Assembly: GCA_900199555.1 (NCBI GenBank)
Contig: FZQZ01000001.1
Coordinates: 186,001-250,000 of the forward strand
Direction: 5' to 3'
Origin: Prevotellaceae bacterium MN60
Lineage (GTDB): Bacteria > Bacteroidota > Bacteroidia > Bacteroidales > Bacteroidaceae
Length of the DNA stretch: 64,000 bases
Position numbers and translations under genes: made by a program
In this document: positions 8,899 through 18,601 of the stretch, piece by piece
Position numbering within the stretch: position 1 is the stretch's first letter
How the letters are laid out: every line of letters starts with the position of its first letter
Notes under the pieces: model-generated
The model's database searches: none
Seen by the model: only the letters and a program-made list of their open reading frames with translations
What the model was told of the DNA's origin: nothing

Positions 8899-8993
8899 AC
8901 AGAAAAGAAAATGTCCCTCACTTCACAGTGAAGGGCATCTCATCTTAAGTAGGTATTAGCCTTTTTAAGGTAAAAAGATTGTATTCAGGATAA
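8899..8993 (-). ncRNA. Candidate small RNA convergent with mltG
   Basis: A complete promoter (9031-9000) points toward the mltG 3' end. About 60-80 nt downstream is a hairpin (8935-8915: CCC/GGG and CACT/AGTG pairs around a TCAC loop) followed on the minus strand by ATTTTCTTTTC, resembling an intrinsic terminator. The predicted transcript is 90-100 nt with a second weak stem (CTTTTT/AAAAAG). It contains no ORF beyond six codons. Not matched to a known family. Confidence 0.45.
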
Positions 8994-8999
8994 CGAGTG

Positions 9000-9031
9000 C
9001 AAAGATAATTGATTTATATCAATCTTCCAAA
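9000..9031 (-). promoter_or_regulatory. Orphan minus-strand promoter downstream of mltG
   Basis: Minus-strand TTTG (9031-9028), exactly 20 bp, TATCTTTG (9007-9000). It faces away from glnS and has no protein gene in its direction before mltG. Confidence 0.65.
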
Positions 9032-9112
9032 TATTTTTATGGAAATTTTTACATAAATTTCAAAAAAGCTTATTACACAGCACGTAGGGAAGAAAAAAAT
9101 ACATAATTTCTC

Positions 9113-9143
9113 TTTGTATTTTATCTATTTTGCATTACCTTTG
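9113..9143 (+). promoter_or_regulatory. Promoter for glnS operon
   Basis: TTTG (9113-9116), 19-bp spacer, TACCTTTG (9136-9143), 26 bp before the ATG. Confidence 0.78.
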
Positions 9144-9169
9144 CAGGCAAAATACACATTATTTATAAT

Positions 9170-10927
9170 ATGGAAGAGAAAAATTTGAACCAGAGCGAGG
9201 AAAAGAAGAGCCTCAGCTTTGTTGAGCAGTTTGTGAAAGAAGACTTGGAAGCAGGTAAGAATGGCAGTCGTCTGCAAACCCGTTTCCCACCAGAACCCAA
9301 CGGATATATCCACATTGGTCACGCTAAGGCCATCTGCATGGACTTTGGTGTAGCAGAGAAGTTTGGCGGCGTTTGCAACCTGCGTTTCGACGATACCAAC
9401 CCCACCAAAGAGAATACAGAATACGTAGAGAACATCATGAGCGACATCAAGTGGCTCGGTTTCCAGTGGGGAAACATCTACTACGCTTCTGACTACTTTG
9501 ACAAGCTGTGGGACTTTGCCGTATGGCTCATCAAGAAAGGTCTGGCCTATGTTGACGAGCAGACCTCTGAGCAGATTGCCGAGCAGAAGGGTACACCCAC
9601 ACAGCCCGGTGTAGCCAGCCCATTCCGCGACCGCCCCATTGAGGAGAACCTGCGCCTCTTCGAGCACATGAATACGCCCGAGGCTGTAGAGGGCTCTATG
9701 GTACTGCGCGCTAAGCTGGATATGGCTAACCCCAACATGCACTTCCGCGATCCTATCATCTATCGCATCATTCAGATACCTCACCACCGTACAGGCACCA
9801 AGTGGCACGCATATCCTATGTACGACTTCGCACACGGACAGAGCGACTACTTCGAGGGTGTAACCCACTCTATCTGTACGCTGGAGTTTGTACCTCACCG
9901 TCCTCTCTACGACAAGTTTGTAGACCTGCTGCGCGAATACATCAAGGAGCAGAAGGCCGAAGGTAAGGCTGGCGACTTTAACCCCGACATCGTGGCAGAC
10001 TCATACGATGGTACTCGACAGATTGAGTTCAACCGTCTGAACCTGACTTACAACGTGATGTCAAAGCGCAAGCTGAAGGCACTGGTTGACGAGCATCTGG
10101 TAAGCGGATGGGACGACCCACGTATGCCAACCGTATGCGGTATGCGCCGTCGTGGATACTCATCACAGAGCATTCGTAACTTTATCGACTCTATCGGTTA
10201 CACCAAGTTCGACGCCCTCAACGACTATGCACTTCTCGAGGCTAGCGTACGCGACGACCTGAACAAGAAAGCTACCCGCGTATCTGCTGTGCTCAACCCC
10301 ATCAAGCTGGTTATCACCAACTATCCCGAGGGACAGAGCGAGCAGCTGGAGGCTATCAACAATCCCGAGAACGAGGCTGACGGAAAGCACCTGATTAGCT
10401 TCTCTCGCGAGTTGTGGATTGAGCGCGACGACTTCATGGAGGTAGCTGAGAAGAAGTTCCAGCGCCTGGCTCCCGGCAAGGAGGTGCGCCTGAAGAATGC
10501 CTACATCATCAAGTGCGACGAAGAGCACCCCTGCGACAAGGATGCAGAGGGCAACATCACTACCGTATATGCTACCTACGACCCTGAGACTCGTAGCGGA
10601 CTGCCTGGTGCCGACCGCAAGATTAAGGGTAAGACACTACACTGGGTAGACTGCGCTACAGCTGTAGCTGCTGAGGTTCGCCTCTACGACCGTCTCTTCA
10701 GCGTAGAGAGTGTCGATGCTGACGGACGCGACTTCCGCGAGCTGCTGAACCCACAGTCACTCGTAGTACTGAACAATGCATACGTAGAACCTTACTTGAA
10801 GGAGAAGCAGGCAGGCGACTTCCTGCAGTTCCAGCGCATCGGTTACTTTACCGTTGACCTCGACTCTACTCCCGACCACCTCGTCTTCAACAAGACTGTA
10901 GGACTGAAAGACTCTTGGAAGAAATAA
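9170..10927 (+). CDS. glnS: Glutamine--tRNA ligase
   Basis: 585-residue class I aminoacyl-tRNA synthetase that charges tRNA-Gln in the cytoplasm. The HIGH-type motif appears in PPEPNGYIHIGHAKA (about residues 40-54), with LRFDDTNPTKE after it and the KMSKS-type loop as VMSKRKL near residue 300. WDDPRMPTVCGMRRRGY is the conserved GlnRS segment, and the C-terminal beta-barrel anticodon domain follows. GlnRS rather than GluRS is indicated by PPEPNG and the overall length. It heads an operon with the TPR gene (2-nt gap) and dedA. Confidence 0.95.
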   Translation: MEEKNLNQSEEKKSLSFVEQFVKEDLEAGKNGSRLQTRFPPEPNGYIHIGHAKAICMDFGVAEKFGGVCNLRFDDTNPTKENTEYVENIMSDIKWLGFQWGNIYYASDYFDKLWDFAVWLIKKGLAYVDEQTSEQIAEQKGTPTQPGVASPFRDRPIEENLRLFEHMNTPEAVEGSMVLRAKLDMANPNMHFRDPIIYRIIQIPHHRTGTKWHAYPMYDFAHGQSDYFEGVTHSICTLEFVPHRPLYDKFVDLLREYIKEQKAEGKAGDFNPDIVADSYDGTRQIEFNRLNLTYNVMSKRKLKALVDEHLVSGWDDPRMPTVCGMRRRGYSSQSIRNFIDSIGYTKFDALNDYALLEASVRDDLNKKATRVSAVLNPIKLVITNYPEGQSEQLEAINNPENEADGKHLISFSRELWIERDDFMEVAEKKFQRLAPGKEVRLKNAYIIKCDEEHPCDKDAEGNITTVYATYDPETRSGLPGADRKIKGKTLHWVDCATAVAAEVRLYDRLFSVESVDADGRDFRELLNPQSLVVLNNAYVEPYLKEKQAGDFLQFQRIGYFTVDLDSTPDHLVFNKTVGLKDSWKK

Positions 10928-10928
10928 A

Positions 10929-12374
10929 ATGCCCTTCGACGAAGAATATTTTAATTCAGAAGAATTCCGTGAGCTGCTAGACAGCTATGAGGCATCGCTT
11001 GACACTGGTCAGCAGCCTTTCATGGACGCCAGCGACCTTGTCGATATCGCAGACTACTATAACTTCAACGGCGATTACGACAAGGCCGTTGAAGCAGTAG
11101 AGCGTGCCCTCGACCTCTATCCTCACGCCACACTGCCCAACGTGTTCAAAGCTCGTCAGGCACTGGCAGAGGGTAACTTTGAGCGCGCTCGCCAGTATGC
11201 CGAGAATATCGAGAACAAGGACGAACCCGACTATTGCTACCTGTTAGCAGAAATCAAGATAGCTCAGGGAAACATTGAGGAGGCAGACCGCTATCTGCGC
11301 AGCTTGGAAAAGAGCGTAGATCCCGAGGAGTACGAAGACTACATCAAAGACTGCGCCAACCTCTACGTTGACTATAACATCAACGAAAAGGCCTACGAGT
11401 GGATGATGCGCTCTAAGGGTGACGACAGCACCGACTTTAAAGAGTTGATGGCTCGCACGCTGTTTGGAATGGGGAAATACAAGGATTCAGAGCGTATCTT
11501 CAACGAGCTGATAGACCGCAACCCCTACTCTATCACCTATTGGAATGCACTGGCCTCTACGCAGCTGATGAACGAGGATTATAACAATGCCATCACCAGT
11601 TCGGAATATGCCATCGCCATCGCTCCCAACGACCCTGAGGGCATAGCCAGCAAGGCCAACGGACTATTCCGCATAGGCAACTACCCAGAGGCTTTGAAGT
11701 ATTTCCAACGACTGGAGAAGTTGGTACCCGAAGATAATTTCGTATTGCTGAACATCGGTGTATGTTTGGTAAACCTTGGCAGGCAACAAGAGGCGCTGCA
11801 GCCTTTGGAGAGAGCACTGGAGCGAGGTGTTGACGACATCGACATACTGCCCCAGCTGTATCAGGAACTGGCCTTCTGCTATAGTGCACTGAAACAGCCT
11901 GAGAAAGCCTTGGAACTGCTTGACCGCACGGAGAAACTGCCTTGCGACCACAGCGACATGCTCGTGATACGTGGACACATCCAACTGGAGCACGGCATGG
12001 TGAAAGAGGCTCAGGAGTCGTTTCAGCGAGCCATGAAGGAGTCTGAAAACAACCCATCTGTCATGCTTCGCGTCATCGTGTCACTCTACGACAATCGCTA
12101 TCTGCAGGCATGTTATGAGATGTTTACCAAGTTCTTCAGGGTGGCATCAAAGTACGATCCCGACTTCAACAAAGGTCGCGCTTATCAGGCACTCGTCTGT
12201 TTTGATTTGGGCAAGAAAGAAGAATTCTATATTGCAGTGGGAAGAGCTGCCAGAGAGAACCCACAAGAGGCTCGATTGGTATTGGGATTCCTATTCCCAG
12301 AGGGAATGGACCCCAGCGAATACCTGAACTATGCAGTACACCACTATATTCATTTTGATAAATTGGATAAGTAA
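10929..12374 (+). CDS. Tetratricopeptide repeat protein
   Basis: 481 residues built almost wholly of TPR helices, no signal peptide and an acidic N-terminus (MPFDEEYFNSEEF). Repeat units are evident around residues 36-70, 100-130, 175-245 and 255-375, for example GNYPEALKYFQRLEKLVPED and KQPEKALELLDRTEKLPCDH. TPR proteins serve as protein-binding scaffolds; no specific partner is visible. It sits between glnS and dedA with gaps of 2 and 6 nt, an operon order not obviously functional. Confidence 0.88.
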   Translation: MPFDEEYFNSEEFRELLDSYEASLDTGQQPFMDASDLVDIADYYNFNGDYDKAVEAVERALDLYPHATLPNVFKARQALAEGNFERARQYAENIENKDEPDYCYLLAEIKIAQGNIEEADRYLRSLEKSVDPEEYEDYIKDCANLYVDYNINEKAYEWMMRSKGDDSTDFKELMARTLFGMGKYKDSERIFNELIDRNPYSITYWNALASTQLMNEDYNNAITSSEYAIAIAPNDPEGIASKANGLFRIGNYPEALKYFQRLEKLVPEDNFVLLNIGVCLVNLGRQQEALQPLERALERGVDDIDILPQLYQELAFCYSALKQPEKALELLDRTEKLPCDHSDMLVIRGHIQLEHGMVKEAQESFQRAMKESENNPSVMLRVIVSLYDNRYLQACYEMFTKFFRVASKYDPDFNKGRAYQALVCFDLGKKEEFYIAVGRAARENPQEARLVLGFLFPEGMDPSEYLNYAVHHYIHFDKLDK

Positions 12375-12380
12375 AGCACC

Positions 12381-13004
12381 ATGTCATTTATATCATCATT
12401 ACTAAGCAACCTGAATTACGGCACTATCCTCTTCTTGATGCTGTTGGAGAGTACCGTAGTACCCGTACCTTCCGAATTTGTAGTTACGCCTGCAGCCTAT
12501 CATGCTGCCAGCGGACAACTGGATGTATGGCTGGTGATTCTCTTTGCTACCATCGGTGCCGACCTTGGTGCCAGCATCAACTATGTGGTGGCCTACTATG
12601 TGGGACGCCCCGTCATCTACCGCTTTGCCAATAGCAAGTGGGGCAAGATGTGTCTGCTGAATCAAGAGAAGGTGGAGAAGAGTGAGCGCTACTTCGATAA
12701 TCACGGCATCGTGGCAACATTGACAGGACGCCTGATTCCCGGCATTCGTCACCTCATCAGCATCCCCGCAGGACTGGCGAAGATGAACTACTGGAAATTC
12801 TTGCTCTACACCACCATCGGAGCAGGTGTATGGCACGCTATCCTGGCAGGACTGGGCTGGTATCTGCATACCATCGTGCCCGAGGAGCAACTGAACGACA
12901 AAATTACAGAATACGCCGAATATATCAAACTCTTTATCATCGCCCTTGTCATCATCGCCATCGGGTGGTTCGTGGTCAAAGCGTTGTTGAAGAAAAAGAA
13001 TTAG
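12381..13004 (+). CDS. DedA family membrane protein
   Basis: 207-residue inner-membrane protein. The DedA/SNARE-associated domain is marked by the N-terminal re-entrant segment with ESTVVPVPSEFVVTPA and by LTGRLIPGIRHLISIPAGLA near residues 113-132, which carries the conserved arginines. Hydrophobic spans lie at about 13-33, 47-70, 135-157 and 182-201. DedA proteins are linked to phospholipid (undecaprenyl phosphate or PE) flipping and envelope homeostasis. Last gene of the glnS operon. Confidence 0.9.
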   Translation: MSFISSLLSNLNYGTILFLMLLESTVVPVPSEFVVTPAAYHAASGQLDVWLVILFATIGADLGASINYVVAYYVGRPVIYRFANSKWGKMCLLNQEKVEKSERYFDNHGIVATLTGRLIPGIRHLISIPAGLAKMNYWKFLLYTTIGAGVWHAILAGLGWYLHTIVPEEQLNDKITEYAEYIKLFIIALVIIAIGWFVVKALLKKKN

Positions 13005-13011
13005 TAAAATA

Positions 13012-13043
13012 TTTGGCTTAATTAAAAATAATGTATATCTTTG
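13012..13043 (+). promoter_or_regulatory. Promoter for manC-gmd-fcl
   Basis: TTTG (13012-13015), 20-bp spacer, TATCTTTG (13036-13043), 25 bp before the manC ATG. Confidence 0.78.
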
Positions 13044-13068
13044 CAAGATAAATAGTGTAAGAAACATT

Positions 13069-14139
13069 ATGGCAAGAATCAATAATCACTTGGTTATCAT
13101 GGCAGGCGGCGTAGGTAGTCGCTTCTGGCCCATGAGTACGATGGAGAAGCCCAAACAGTTTATCGATGTCTTAGGCATTGGCAAATCATTGTTGCAACTG
13201 ACTGTAGAGCGCTTCGCCACTATCGTTGACCCCACCAACGTATGGGTAGTAACCAATAAGAACTATGCAGCTACTGTGGCCGAGCAGTTGCCCGACATGC
13301 CCAAAGACCATATCCTCTGCGAGCCATGTCGTAGAAATACGGCTCCCTGCATCGCTTACGTATCTTGGCGCATCAAGTCGAAAGACCCCAAAGCCAACAT
13401 CGTGGTATCTCCTAGCGACCACATCGTGATGAACGTAGAGGAGTTTCGCCGTGTCATCACCGACTGCATGAAGTTTACAAGCGATAGCGATGCCATCGTG
13501 ACACTGGGTATGAAGCCCACACGTCCTGAGACGGGCTATGGCTATATCGAGGCTAACCTCTCAGCCAGTTCACTGCGCAACAAGGGCATCTTCCGTGTGG
13601 ACTCTTTCCGCGAGAAACCCGATTTGGAGACTGCCAAGAAATATATCTCGAAGAACAACTACTTCTGGAATGCAGGTATCTTTATCTGGAACGTAAACAC
13701 CATCGTGAACGCCTTCCGCATCTATCAGCCTGCTATGGCAAAGATTTTCGAGAGCATGCTGCCTATCTATGGCACACCACAGGAGCAGGAGAAGATAGAC
13801 CAGCTATTCCCCGAATGTGAGAACATCAGTGTGGACTATGCTATCATGGAGAAGGCTGAGGAAATCTTCGTATGTCCTGCCGACTTCGGATGGAGCGACC
13901 TCGGCACATGGGGTTCACTGCAGCAGCAGTCAAAGAAAGACCTCTATGGCAATGCCTGCATCGGACAGGATATCTCGCTCTTCGAAACCCACAACTGCAT
14001 GATTCATACTACTCAGGAGAAGAAGGTAGTGGTTCAGGGACTCGATGGCTATATCGTGGCTGAGAACAATGATACGCTACTGATTTGCAAGCTGTCTGAA
14101 GAGCAGCGCATCAAGCAGTTTAGCGGACAAGACAAGTAA
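13069..14139 (+). CDS. manC: Mannose-1-phosphate guanylyltransferase
   Basis: 356-residue nucleotidyltransferase making GDP-mannose from mannose-1-phosphate and GTP. The signature [15 protein letters not shown] with EKPKQF (residues 10-32) is the pyrophosphorylase motif, and FVEKP-type FREKP and NAGIFIWN follow. It lacks the C-terminal phosphomannose isomerase domain of bifunctional ManC/AlgA enzymes. Next come gmd and fcl, so its product probably feeds GDP-L-fucose for surface glycans or fucosylated glycoproteins. Confidence 0.94.
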   Translation: MARINNHLVIMAGGVGSRFWPMSTMEKPKQFIDVLGIGKSLLQLTVERFATIVDPTNVWVVTNKNYAATVAEQLPDMPKDHILCEPCRRNTAPCIAYVSWRIKSKDPKANIVVSPSDHIVMNVEEFRRVITDCMKFTSDSDAIVTLGMKPTRPETGYGYIEANLSASSLRNKGIFRVDSFREKPDLETAKKYISKNNYFWNAGIFIWNVNTIVNAFRIYQPAMAKIFESMLPIYGTPQEQEKIDQLFPECENISVDYAIMEKAEEIFVCPADFGWSDLGTWGSLQQQSKKDLYGNACIGQDISLFETHNCMIHTTQEKKVVVQGLDGYIVAENNDTLLICKLSEEQRIKQFSGQDK

Positions 14140-14167
14140 TAACAACGATAATAAAACAAATCATATA

Positions 14168-15259
14168 ATGAAGAATATCGCTTTAATCACCGGTATCACT
14201 GGCCAAGATGGTTCTTATCTCGCCGAATTCTTACTGGAAAAGGGCTATGAGGTACATGGTACTATCAGACGTAGCTCAGTAGATTTCCGTGAGCGCATTG
14301 CTCACCTGGAAGGAAAGCCTCATTTCCATCTGCACTATGCCGATCTTGGTGACTCGATGTCCATTCTGGGAGTCATCGGCAAGGTACGCCCCACAGAAAT
14401 ATACAATCTGGCTGCACAGAGCCACGTACAGGTATCATTCGACTCACCAGAGTTTACTGCCGATGTCGATGCCGTAGGCGTATTGCGCATCTTGGAGGCT
14501 GTTCGCCAGTTGGGCATGACAGAGACCTGTCGTATCTATCAGGCCAGCACCAGTGAGCTGTATGGTAAGGTAGAAGAGGTTCCTCAGAACGAGAACACTC
14601 CTTTCCACCCCTACTCTCCCTATGCTGTGGCTAAGCAGTATGGTTTCTGGATTGTCAAGGAGTATCGTGAGGCATACAACATGTATTGCTGCTCTGGTAT
14701 CTTGTTCAACCACGAGAGTGAGCGTCGAGGCGAAACCTTCGTAACACGTAAGATTACGCTGGCTGCTGCTCGCATCAAGCAGGGCAAGCAGGACAAACTC
14801 TATCTGGGCAACCTCTCATCACTGCGCGACTGGGGATATGCCAAAGACTATGTAGAGTGTATGTGGCTCATCCTGCAACAGCCTAAGCCCGATGATTTCG
14901 TGATTGCTACAGGTGTTCAGCACTCTGTGCGCGACTTCTGCTATCATGCCTTCAAGCGCGTAGGCATCGAATTGGAATTCAAGGGCGAAGGCGAAAACGA
15001 GAAGGGTATCGATAAGGCAACAGGTAAGGTGCTTATCGAGGTGTCTCCCGACTTCTATCGTCCTACCGACGTAGTCAACCTGTGGGGTGACCCAACAAAG
15101 GCGAAGGCTAAGCTCGGATGGAATCCTAACAAGACCAGCTTCGAAGAGCTTGTCAACATCATGGTAGATAGCGACATGGCGAAGGTAGCCTCTGAGGGTG
15201 CTGCCGAGAAAGTAAGAACTAATCTGGCTGAATATCTGGAGAAAGGTATTGTAAAGTAA
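14168..15259 (+). CDS. gmd: GDP-mannose 4,6-dehydratase
   Basis: 363-residue extended SDR enzyme converting GDP-mannose to GDP-4-keto-6-deoxymannose. The N-terminal NAD(P)-binding [19 protein letters not shown] (residues 8-26), [20 protein letters not shown] with the catalytic Ser/Thr-Glu, and YAVAKQYG with the catalytic Tyr-Lys pair are all present. Length is typical. Its stop shares one base with the fcl start (15259). Confidence 0.96.
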   Translation: MKNIALITGITGQDGSYLAEFLLEKGYEVHGTIRRSSVDFRERIAHLEGKPHFHLHYADLGDSMSILGVIGKVRPTEIYNLAAQSHVQVSFDSPEFTADVDAVGVLRILEAVRQLGMTETCRIYQASTSELYGKVEEVPQNENTPFHPYSPYAVAKQYGFWIVKEYREAYNMYCCSGILFNHESERRGETFVTRKITLAAARIKQGKQDKLYLGNLSSLRDWGYAKDYVECMWLILQQPKPDDFVIATGVQHSVRDFCYHAFKRVGIELEFKGEGENEKGIDKATGKVLIEVSPDFYRPTDVVNLWGDPTKAKAKLGWNPNKTSFEELVNIMVDSDMAKVASEGAAEKVRTNLAEYLEKGIVK

Positions 15260-16431
15260 TGGCACTCGATAAGAATTCAAAAATATATGTAGCGGGACAC
15301 CACGGACTGGTAGGTTCCGCTATTTGGAATAACCTCCTGAAGAGAGGCTACACCAATCTGGTAGGTCGCAGTCATAAGGAGCTCGACCTGACTGATCAGG
15401 TGGCTGTAAAGAAGTTCTTCGATGAGGAGCGCCCCGACGCAGTAGTACTGGCTGCAGCCTTTGTAGGCGGCATCATGGCCAACTCGCTGTATCGCGCTGA
15501 CTTCATCATGATGAATATGAAGATACAGTGTAACGTCATCAGCGAGGCTTATGCGCACGGTGTTAAGAAGCTGCTCTTCTTGGGTTCTACCTGCATCTAT
15601 CCTAAGAATGCACCACAGCCCATGAAGGAAGACTGCCTGCTTACTTCTCCCTTGGAATATACCAACGAGGAGTACGCTATCGCTAAGATTGCCGGATTGA
15701 AGATGTGCGAGTCGTATAATCTGCAATACGGCACCAACTACATCGCTGTGATGCCTACCAACCTCTATGGTCCTAACGACAACTTCCACTTGGAGAACTC
15801 TCACGTGATGCCTGCCATGATGCGCAAGGTGTATCTTGCTAAGCTGATTCACGACGGAGCGTGGGACAAGATTGCTATCGACCTTGACAAGCGTCCTGTA
15901 GAGGGTGTCAATGGTTCGGCTTCACAAGAAGACATGCTGAATGTACTTGCCAAGTACGGCATATATAATAATAAGGTGGTACTTTGGGGTACAGGTACTC
16001 CTCTGCGCGAGTTCCTGTGGTCAGAAGATATGGCTGATGCCTCTGTTCACGTACTGCTCAACGTCAACTTCTCTGATATCATTGGTATCGAGAAATACAG
16101 CAGCGTACACTATGGCGCTTCTACCGATGGCGCTGTTGACCGTAACCACTCTGCTGGTCGCGGTGGCGCAATCCCCAAGCTGGGCGAGATACGCAACTGC
16201 CACATCAATGTGGGTACAGGCAAGGAACTGACTATTCGCGAGCTTTCTGAACTGGTAGTGAAAGCAGTAGGCTTCGAGGGTACGGTAGAGTTTGATGCCA
16301 CCAAGCCTGATGGCACCATGCGCAAGCTCATCGATGTCTCTAAGCTCCATTCACTGGGATGGACACACCAAGTAGAGATAGAGGACGGCGTACAGAAACT
16401 GTTCGACTGGTATCGCGAAAGTCTTCAATAG
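15259..16431 (+). CDS. fcl: GDP-L-fucose synthase
   Basis: 390-residue epimerase/reductase completing GDP-L-fucose synthesis. It has VAGHHGLVGSAIW (NADP-binding), LGSTCIYPKNAPQPMKE, and YAIAKIAGLKMCESYNLQYG with the catalytic YxxxK. At 390 residues it is about 70 longer than E. coli Fcl; the extra residues lie mainly around 190-225 and 270-310 (between LLNVNFSDIIG and HINVGTGKELT), as expected for the long Bacteroidales form. The one-base overlap with gmd indicates coupled translation. Confidence 0.94.
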   Translation: MALDKNSKIYVAGHHGLVGSAIWNNLLKRGYTNLVGRSHKELDLTDQVAVKKFFDEERPDAVVLAAAFVGGIMANSLYRADFIMMNMKIQCNVISEAYAHGVKKLLFLGSTCIYPKNAPQPMKEDCLLTSPLEYTNEEYAIAKIAGLKMCESYNLQYGTNYIAVMPTNLYGPNDNFHLENSHVMPAMMRKVYLAKLIHDGAWDKIAIDLDKRPVEGVNGSASQEDMLNVLAKYGIYNNKVVLWGTGTPLREFLWSEDMADASVHVLLNVNFSDIIGIEKYSSVHYGASTDGAVDRNHSAGRGGAIPKLGEIRNCHINVGTGKELTIRELSELVVKAVGFEGTVEFDATKPDGTMRKLIDVSKLHSLGWTHQVEIEDGVQKLFDWYRESLQ

Positions 16432-16440
16432 TACACTTCT

Positions 16441-16461
16441 CCACTCACCACTCACCAAACA
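16441..16461. repeat. Intergenic heptamer repeat (CCACTCA)
   Basis: Three 7-mers, CCACTCA, CCACTCA, CCAAACA, fill the short gap between fcl and ptb. The same words occur in frame in recQ (20959-20993) and in the 5-FTHF cyclo-ligase gene (39686-39720, other strand). Confidence 0.7.
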
Positions 16462-16470
16462 CCTAATCCA

Positions 16471-17295
16471 ATGCTAAAGACCTTTGAACAACTAAAGAAC
16501 CGACAACTCCAAGGCAAACGCCACCGCATCGTGGCTGTATGTGCTAACGATGATGCTACAAGAGGGGCACTACAACTAGCCGAGGAACTGGCTGATGTCA
16601 GTTATGTCAACGCAGCAACACCTGAAGAGGCTGCAGCACGAGCAGTAGAGATGATACGTAATGGTGAGGGTGATATTCTGATGAAAGGTCTTATCGGCAC
16701 AGACCAATTGCTCCGTGCCGTACTGAATAAGGAAACTGGGCTATTGCCACAAGGGCGCATCATGACGCATCTGGCAATGGCTCAGATTCCTAACTACCAC
16801 AAGATGCTATTCTTCACCGATGCGGCAGTGATACCCTATCCTACCCATGAGCAGCGCATCCAGCAGGTACGCTATGCCACCGATGTATGTCATGCATTAG
16901 GTATCGACGAGCCACGCATCGCACTCATCCATTGCGCTGAGCATGGTGGCAAGCAGTTCCCATTTGTTGATGGCTATGCCGAGATACGAAGCATGGCAGA
17001 GAAAGGAGAATTTGGGCGCTGTATCGTTGACGGACCAATGGATGTCAAGTGTGCTTGTTCGCGCAAAGCCCTCGAAGCCAAGGGTATGCAATCACCCATC
17101 AACGGAGAAGCCGACGTACTGATTTTTCCTGACATAGAAGCAGGTAACACTTTCTATAAGACACTGACACTCTGCACACCTACTCAGACAGCAGGACTAC
17201 TCTTCGGTCCGCAGTGTCCAGTCATCGTGCCCTCTCGTGGAGACACCGTAGAGGGAAAATTCAATAGTATTCTTTTTGCATTGGCGAGCCTATGA
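16471..17295 (+). CDS. ptb: Phosphate butyryltransferase-like acyltransferase (Ptb)
   Basis: 274-residue member of the phosphate acetyl/butyryltransferase family, which exchanges CoA of an acyl-CoA for phosphate. Conserved blocks are GDILMKGLIGTDQLLRAVLN (about 70-89), the MTHLAMAQIPNYHKMLFFTD segment and DGPMDVKCACSRKALEAKGM (191-210). The stop overlaps buk by four bases (ATGA), so the pair is translationally coupled. In this lineage the pair may serve branched-chain acyl-phosphates from amino-acid breakdown as well as butyrate; that is inference. Confidence 0.88.
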   Translation: MLKTFEQLKNRQLQGKRHRIVAVCANDDATRGALQLAEELADVSYVNAATPEEAAARAVEMIRNGEGDILMKGLIGTDQLLRAVLNKETGLLPQGRIMTHLAMAQIPNYHKMLFFTDAAVIPYPTHEQRIQQVRYATDVCHALGIDEPRIALIHCAEHGGKQFPFVDGYAEIRSMAEKGEFGRCIVDGPMDVKCACSRKALEAKGMQSPINGEADVLIFPDIEAGNTFYKTLTLCTPTQTAGLLFGPQCPVIVPSRGDTVEGKFNSILFALASL

Positions 17296-18452
17296 AAATC
17301 CTTGTCATCAATCCCGGTTCTACATCTACCAAGATGGCAGTCTATTACGACGAGAAACCAATCCTTCTTCGTAACATCACACATAGTGCCGAAGAGCTAG
17401 CGCCCTTCGATGCGATTACCGAGCAACAAGACTTCCGCAGACAGCTGGTTATTGACGAGTTGCGCCAATCAGACATCCCTCTAGACTTTGATGCCGTTAT
17501 TGGTCGTGGTGGATTGGTAAAGCCTATCAGTGGTGGTGTCTATGAGATTAACCAACAGATGATTGACGATACACTGCATGGTTGCGTGATGCATAATCAC
17601 GCCTGCAACCTCGGCTGTCTGATAGCTTACGAGATTGCCGAAGAAATCAACGCCAAGTATGCGGCCCCCAAAACCAGCGCCAATCATGTTGCCGATGGTT
17701 CCCCCATCGGCGTTCCCCCCATTAACGCCGCCTCCCCCTCTCCCCGATGTCGCTCCTTTATTGCCGACCCCGGAGTCGTTGACGAGCTGTCTCCACTGGC
17801 TCGCATCAGTGGTTCACCCCTTATGCCTCGCATCTGTATTTGGCATGCGCTCAACCAGCGTGCTATTGCTCGTCGATACGCTCGAGGAATAGGTAAGGAA
17901 TATGAGGATTTGAATCTGATTATCTGTCACTTAGGAGGAGGCATCTCTGTTGCAGCACATGACCACGGACGAGCTATAGATGCCAATAATGCACTCGATG
18001 GCGAAGGTCCCTTCTCGCCCGAACGTGCAGGCAGTTTACCTGCTGCCGACTTGATTCGTTTATGCTTCAGTGGCAAGTATAGTGAGAAACAATTATTGAA
18101 GCGCATTGCTGGTAAGGCAGGACTGAATGCTCACTTAGGTACCAACAATATGCGCGAGATACTGCAACGCATCCAGCAAGGCGACAAGCATGCCGAACTC
18201 ATTGTAGATGCTATGATTTATCATGTAGCCAAAAATATTGCTGCCGAGGCTGCTGTACTGTGTGGAAAAGTGGATGCTATTCTGCTTACAGGCGGTATGG
18301 CTCACTCCGATTATCTTGTCAGCAGACTGCGCCAGCGCATCGACTTTCTTGCCCCCGTCTATACCTTCCCTGGCGAAGACGAGATGGAGGCATTGGCACT
18401 CAACGCCCTTGCCGTATTACAGAAGAAACGCGAGGCGAAAGTGTACCAATAA
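17292..18452 (+). CDS. buk: Butyrate kinase with an in-frame insertion
   Basis: 386-residue acetate/butyrate-kinase family enzyme (ASKHA fold) making ATP and acid from acyl-phosphate. INPGSTSTKMAVY (6-18), VIGRGGLVKPISGG (69-82), VVDELSPLARISG, HALNQRAIARRYA, CHLGGGISVAAH and LTGGMAH are all conserved. Usual length is about 355-360. The excess is residues about 124-153, between EEINAKYA and SFIADPGVVDEL, a Pro/Ser/Ala-rich stretch encoded by C-rich palindromic DNA (see 17691-17729). The insertion lies in a surface-loop-like position and keeps frame. Confidence 0.9.
   Translation: MKILVINPGSTSTKMAVYYDEKPILLRNITHSAEELAPFDAITEQQDFRRQLVIDELRQSDIPLDFDAVIGRGGLVKPISGGVYEINQQMIDDTLHGCVMHNHACNLGCLIAYEIAEEINAKYAAPKTSANHVADGSPIGVPPINAASPSPRCRSFIADPGVVDELSPLARISGSPLMPRICIWHALNQRAIARRYARGIGKEYEDLNLIICHLGGGISVAAHDHGRAIDANNALDGEGPFSPERAGSLPAADLIRLCFSGKYSEKQLLKRIAGKAGLNAHLGTNNMREILQRIQQGDKHAELIVDAMIYHVAKNIAAEAAVLCGKVDAILLTGGMAHSDYLVSRLRQRIDFLAPVYTFPGEDEMEALALNALAVLQKKREAKVYQ
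17691..17729. repeat. In-frame palindromic insertion in buk
   Basis: A 21-nt palindrome has arms GCCGATGG (17691-17698) and CCATCGGC (17704-17711) around TTCCC. A second hairpin, GGCGTT (17709-17714) with AACGCC (17724-17729), follows at once. Read on the other strand the first core is TGG-GGGAA-CCA, nearly the same as the palindromes in recQ and glgA. The stretch is much more C-rich than the surrounding gene. Confidence 0.75.
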
Positions 18453-18601
18453 GGCTGTATTACCCATTTTGAGGGTTAAAAAAAACATAAAATCAGCATT
18501 CCATTCCATTTATTTCATTTTTTCTTTGTAACTTTGAAGGCGTATTGTATGCCTATGCATAACGATACCACTGCGAGCGACAAAAAATAAATACAATATA
18601 A

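Noticed and set aside
9125-9898. 257-codon minus-strand ORF opposite glnS
   Set aside because: Complementary frame of glnS; its 3' part covers the glnS promoter.
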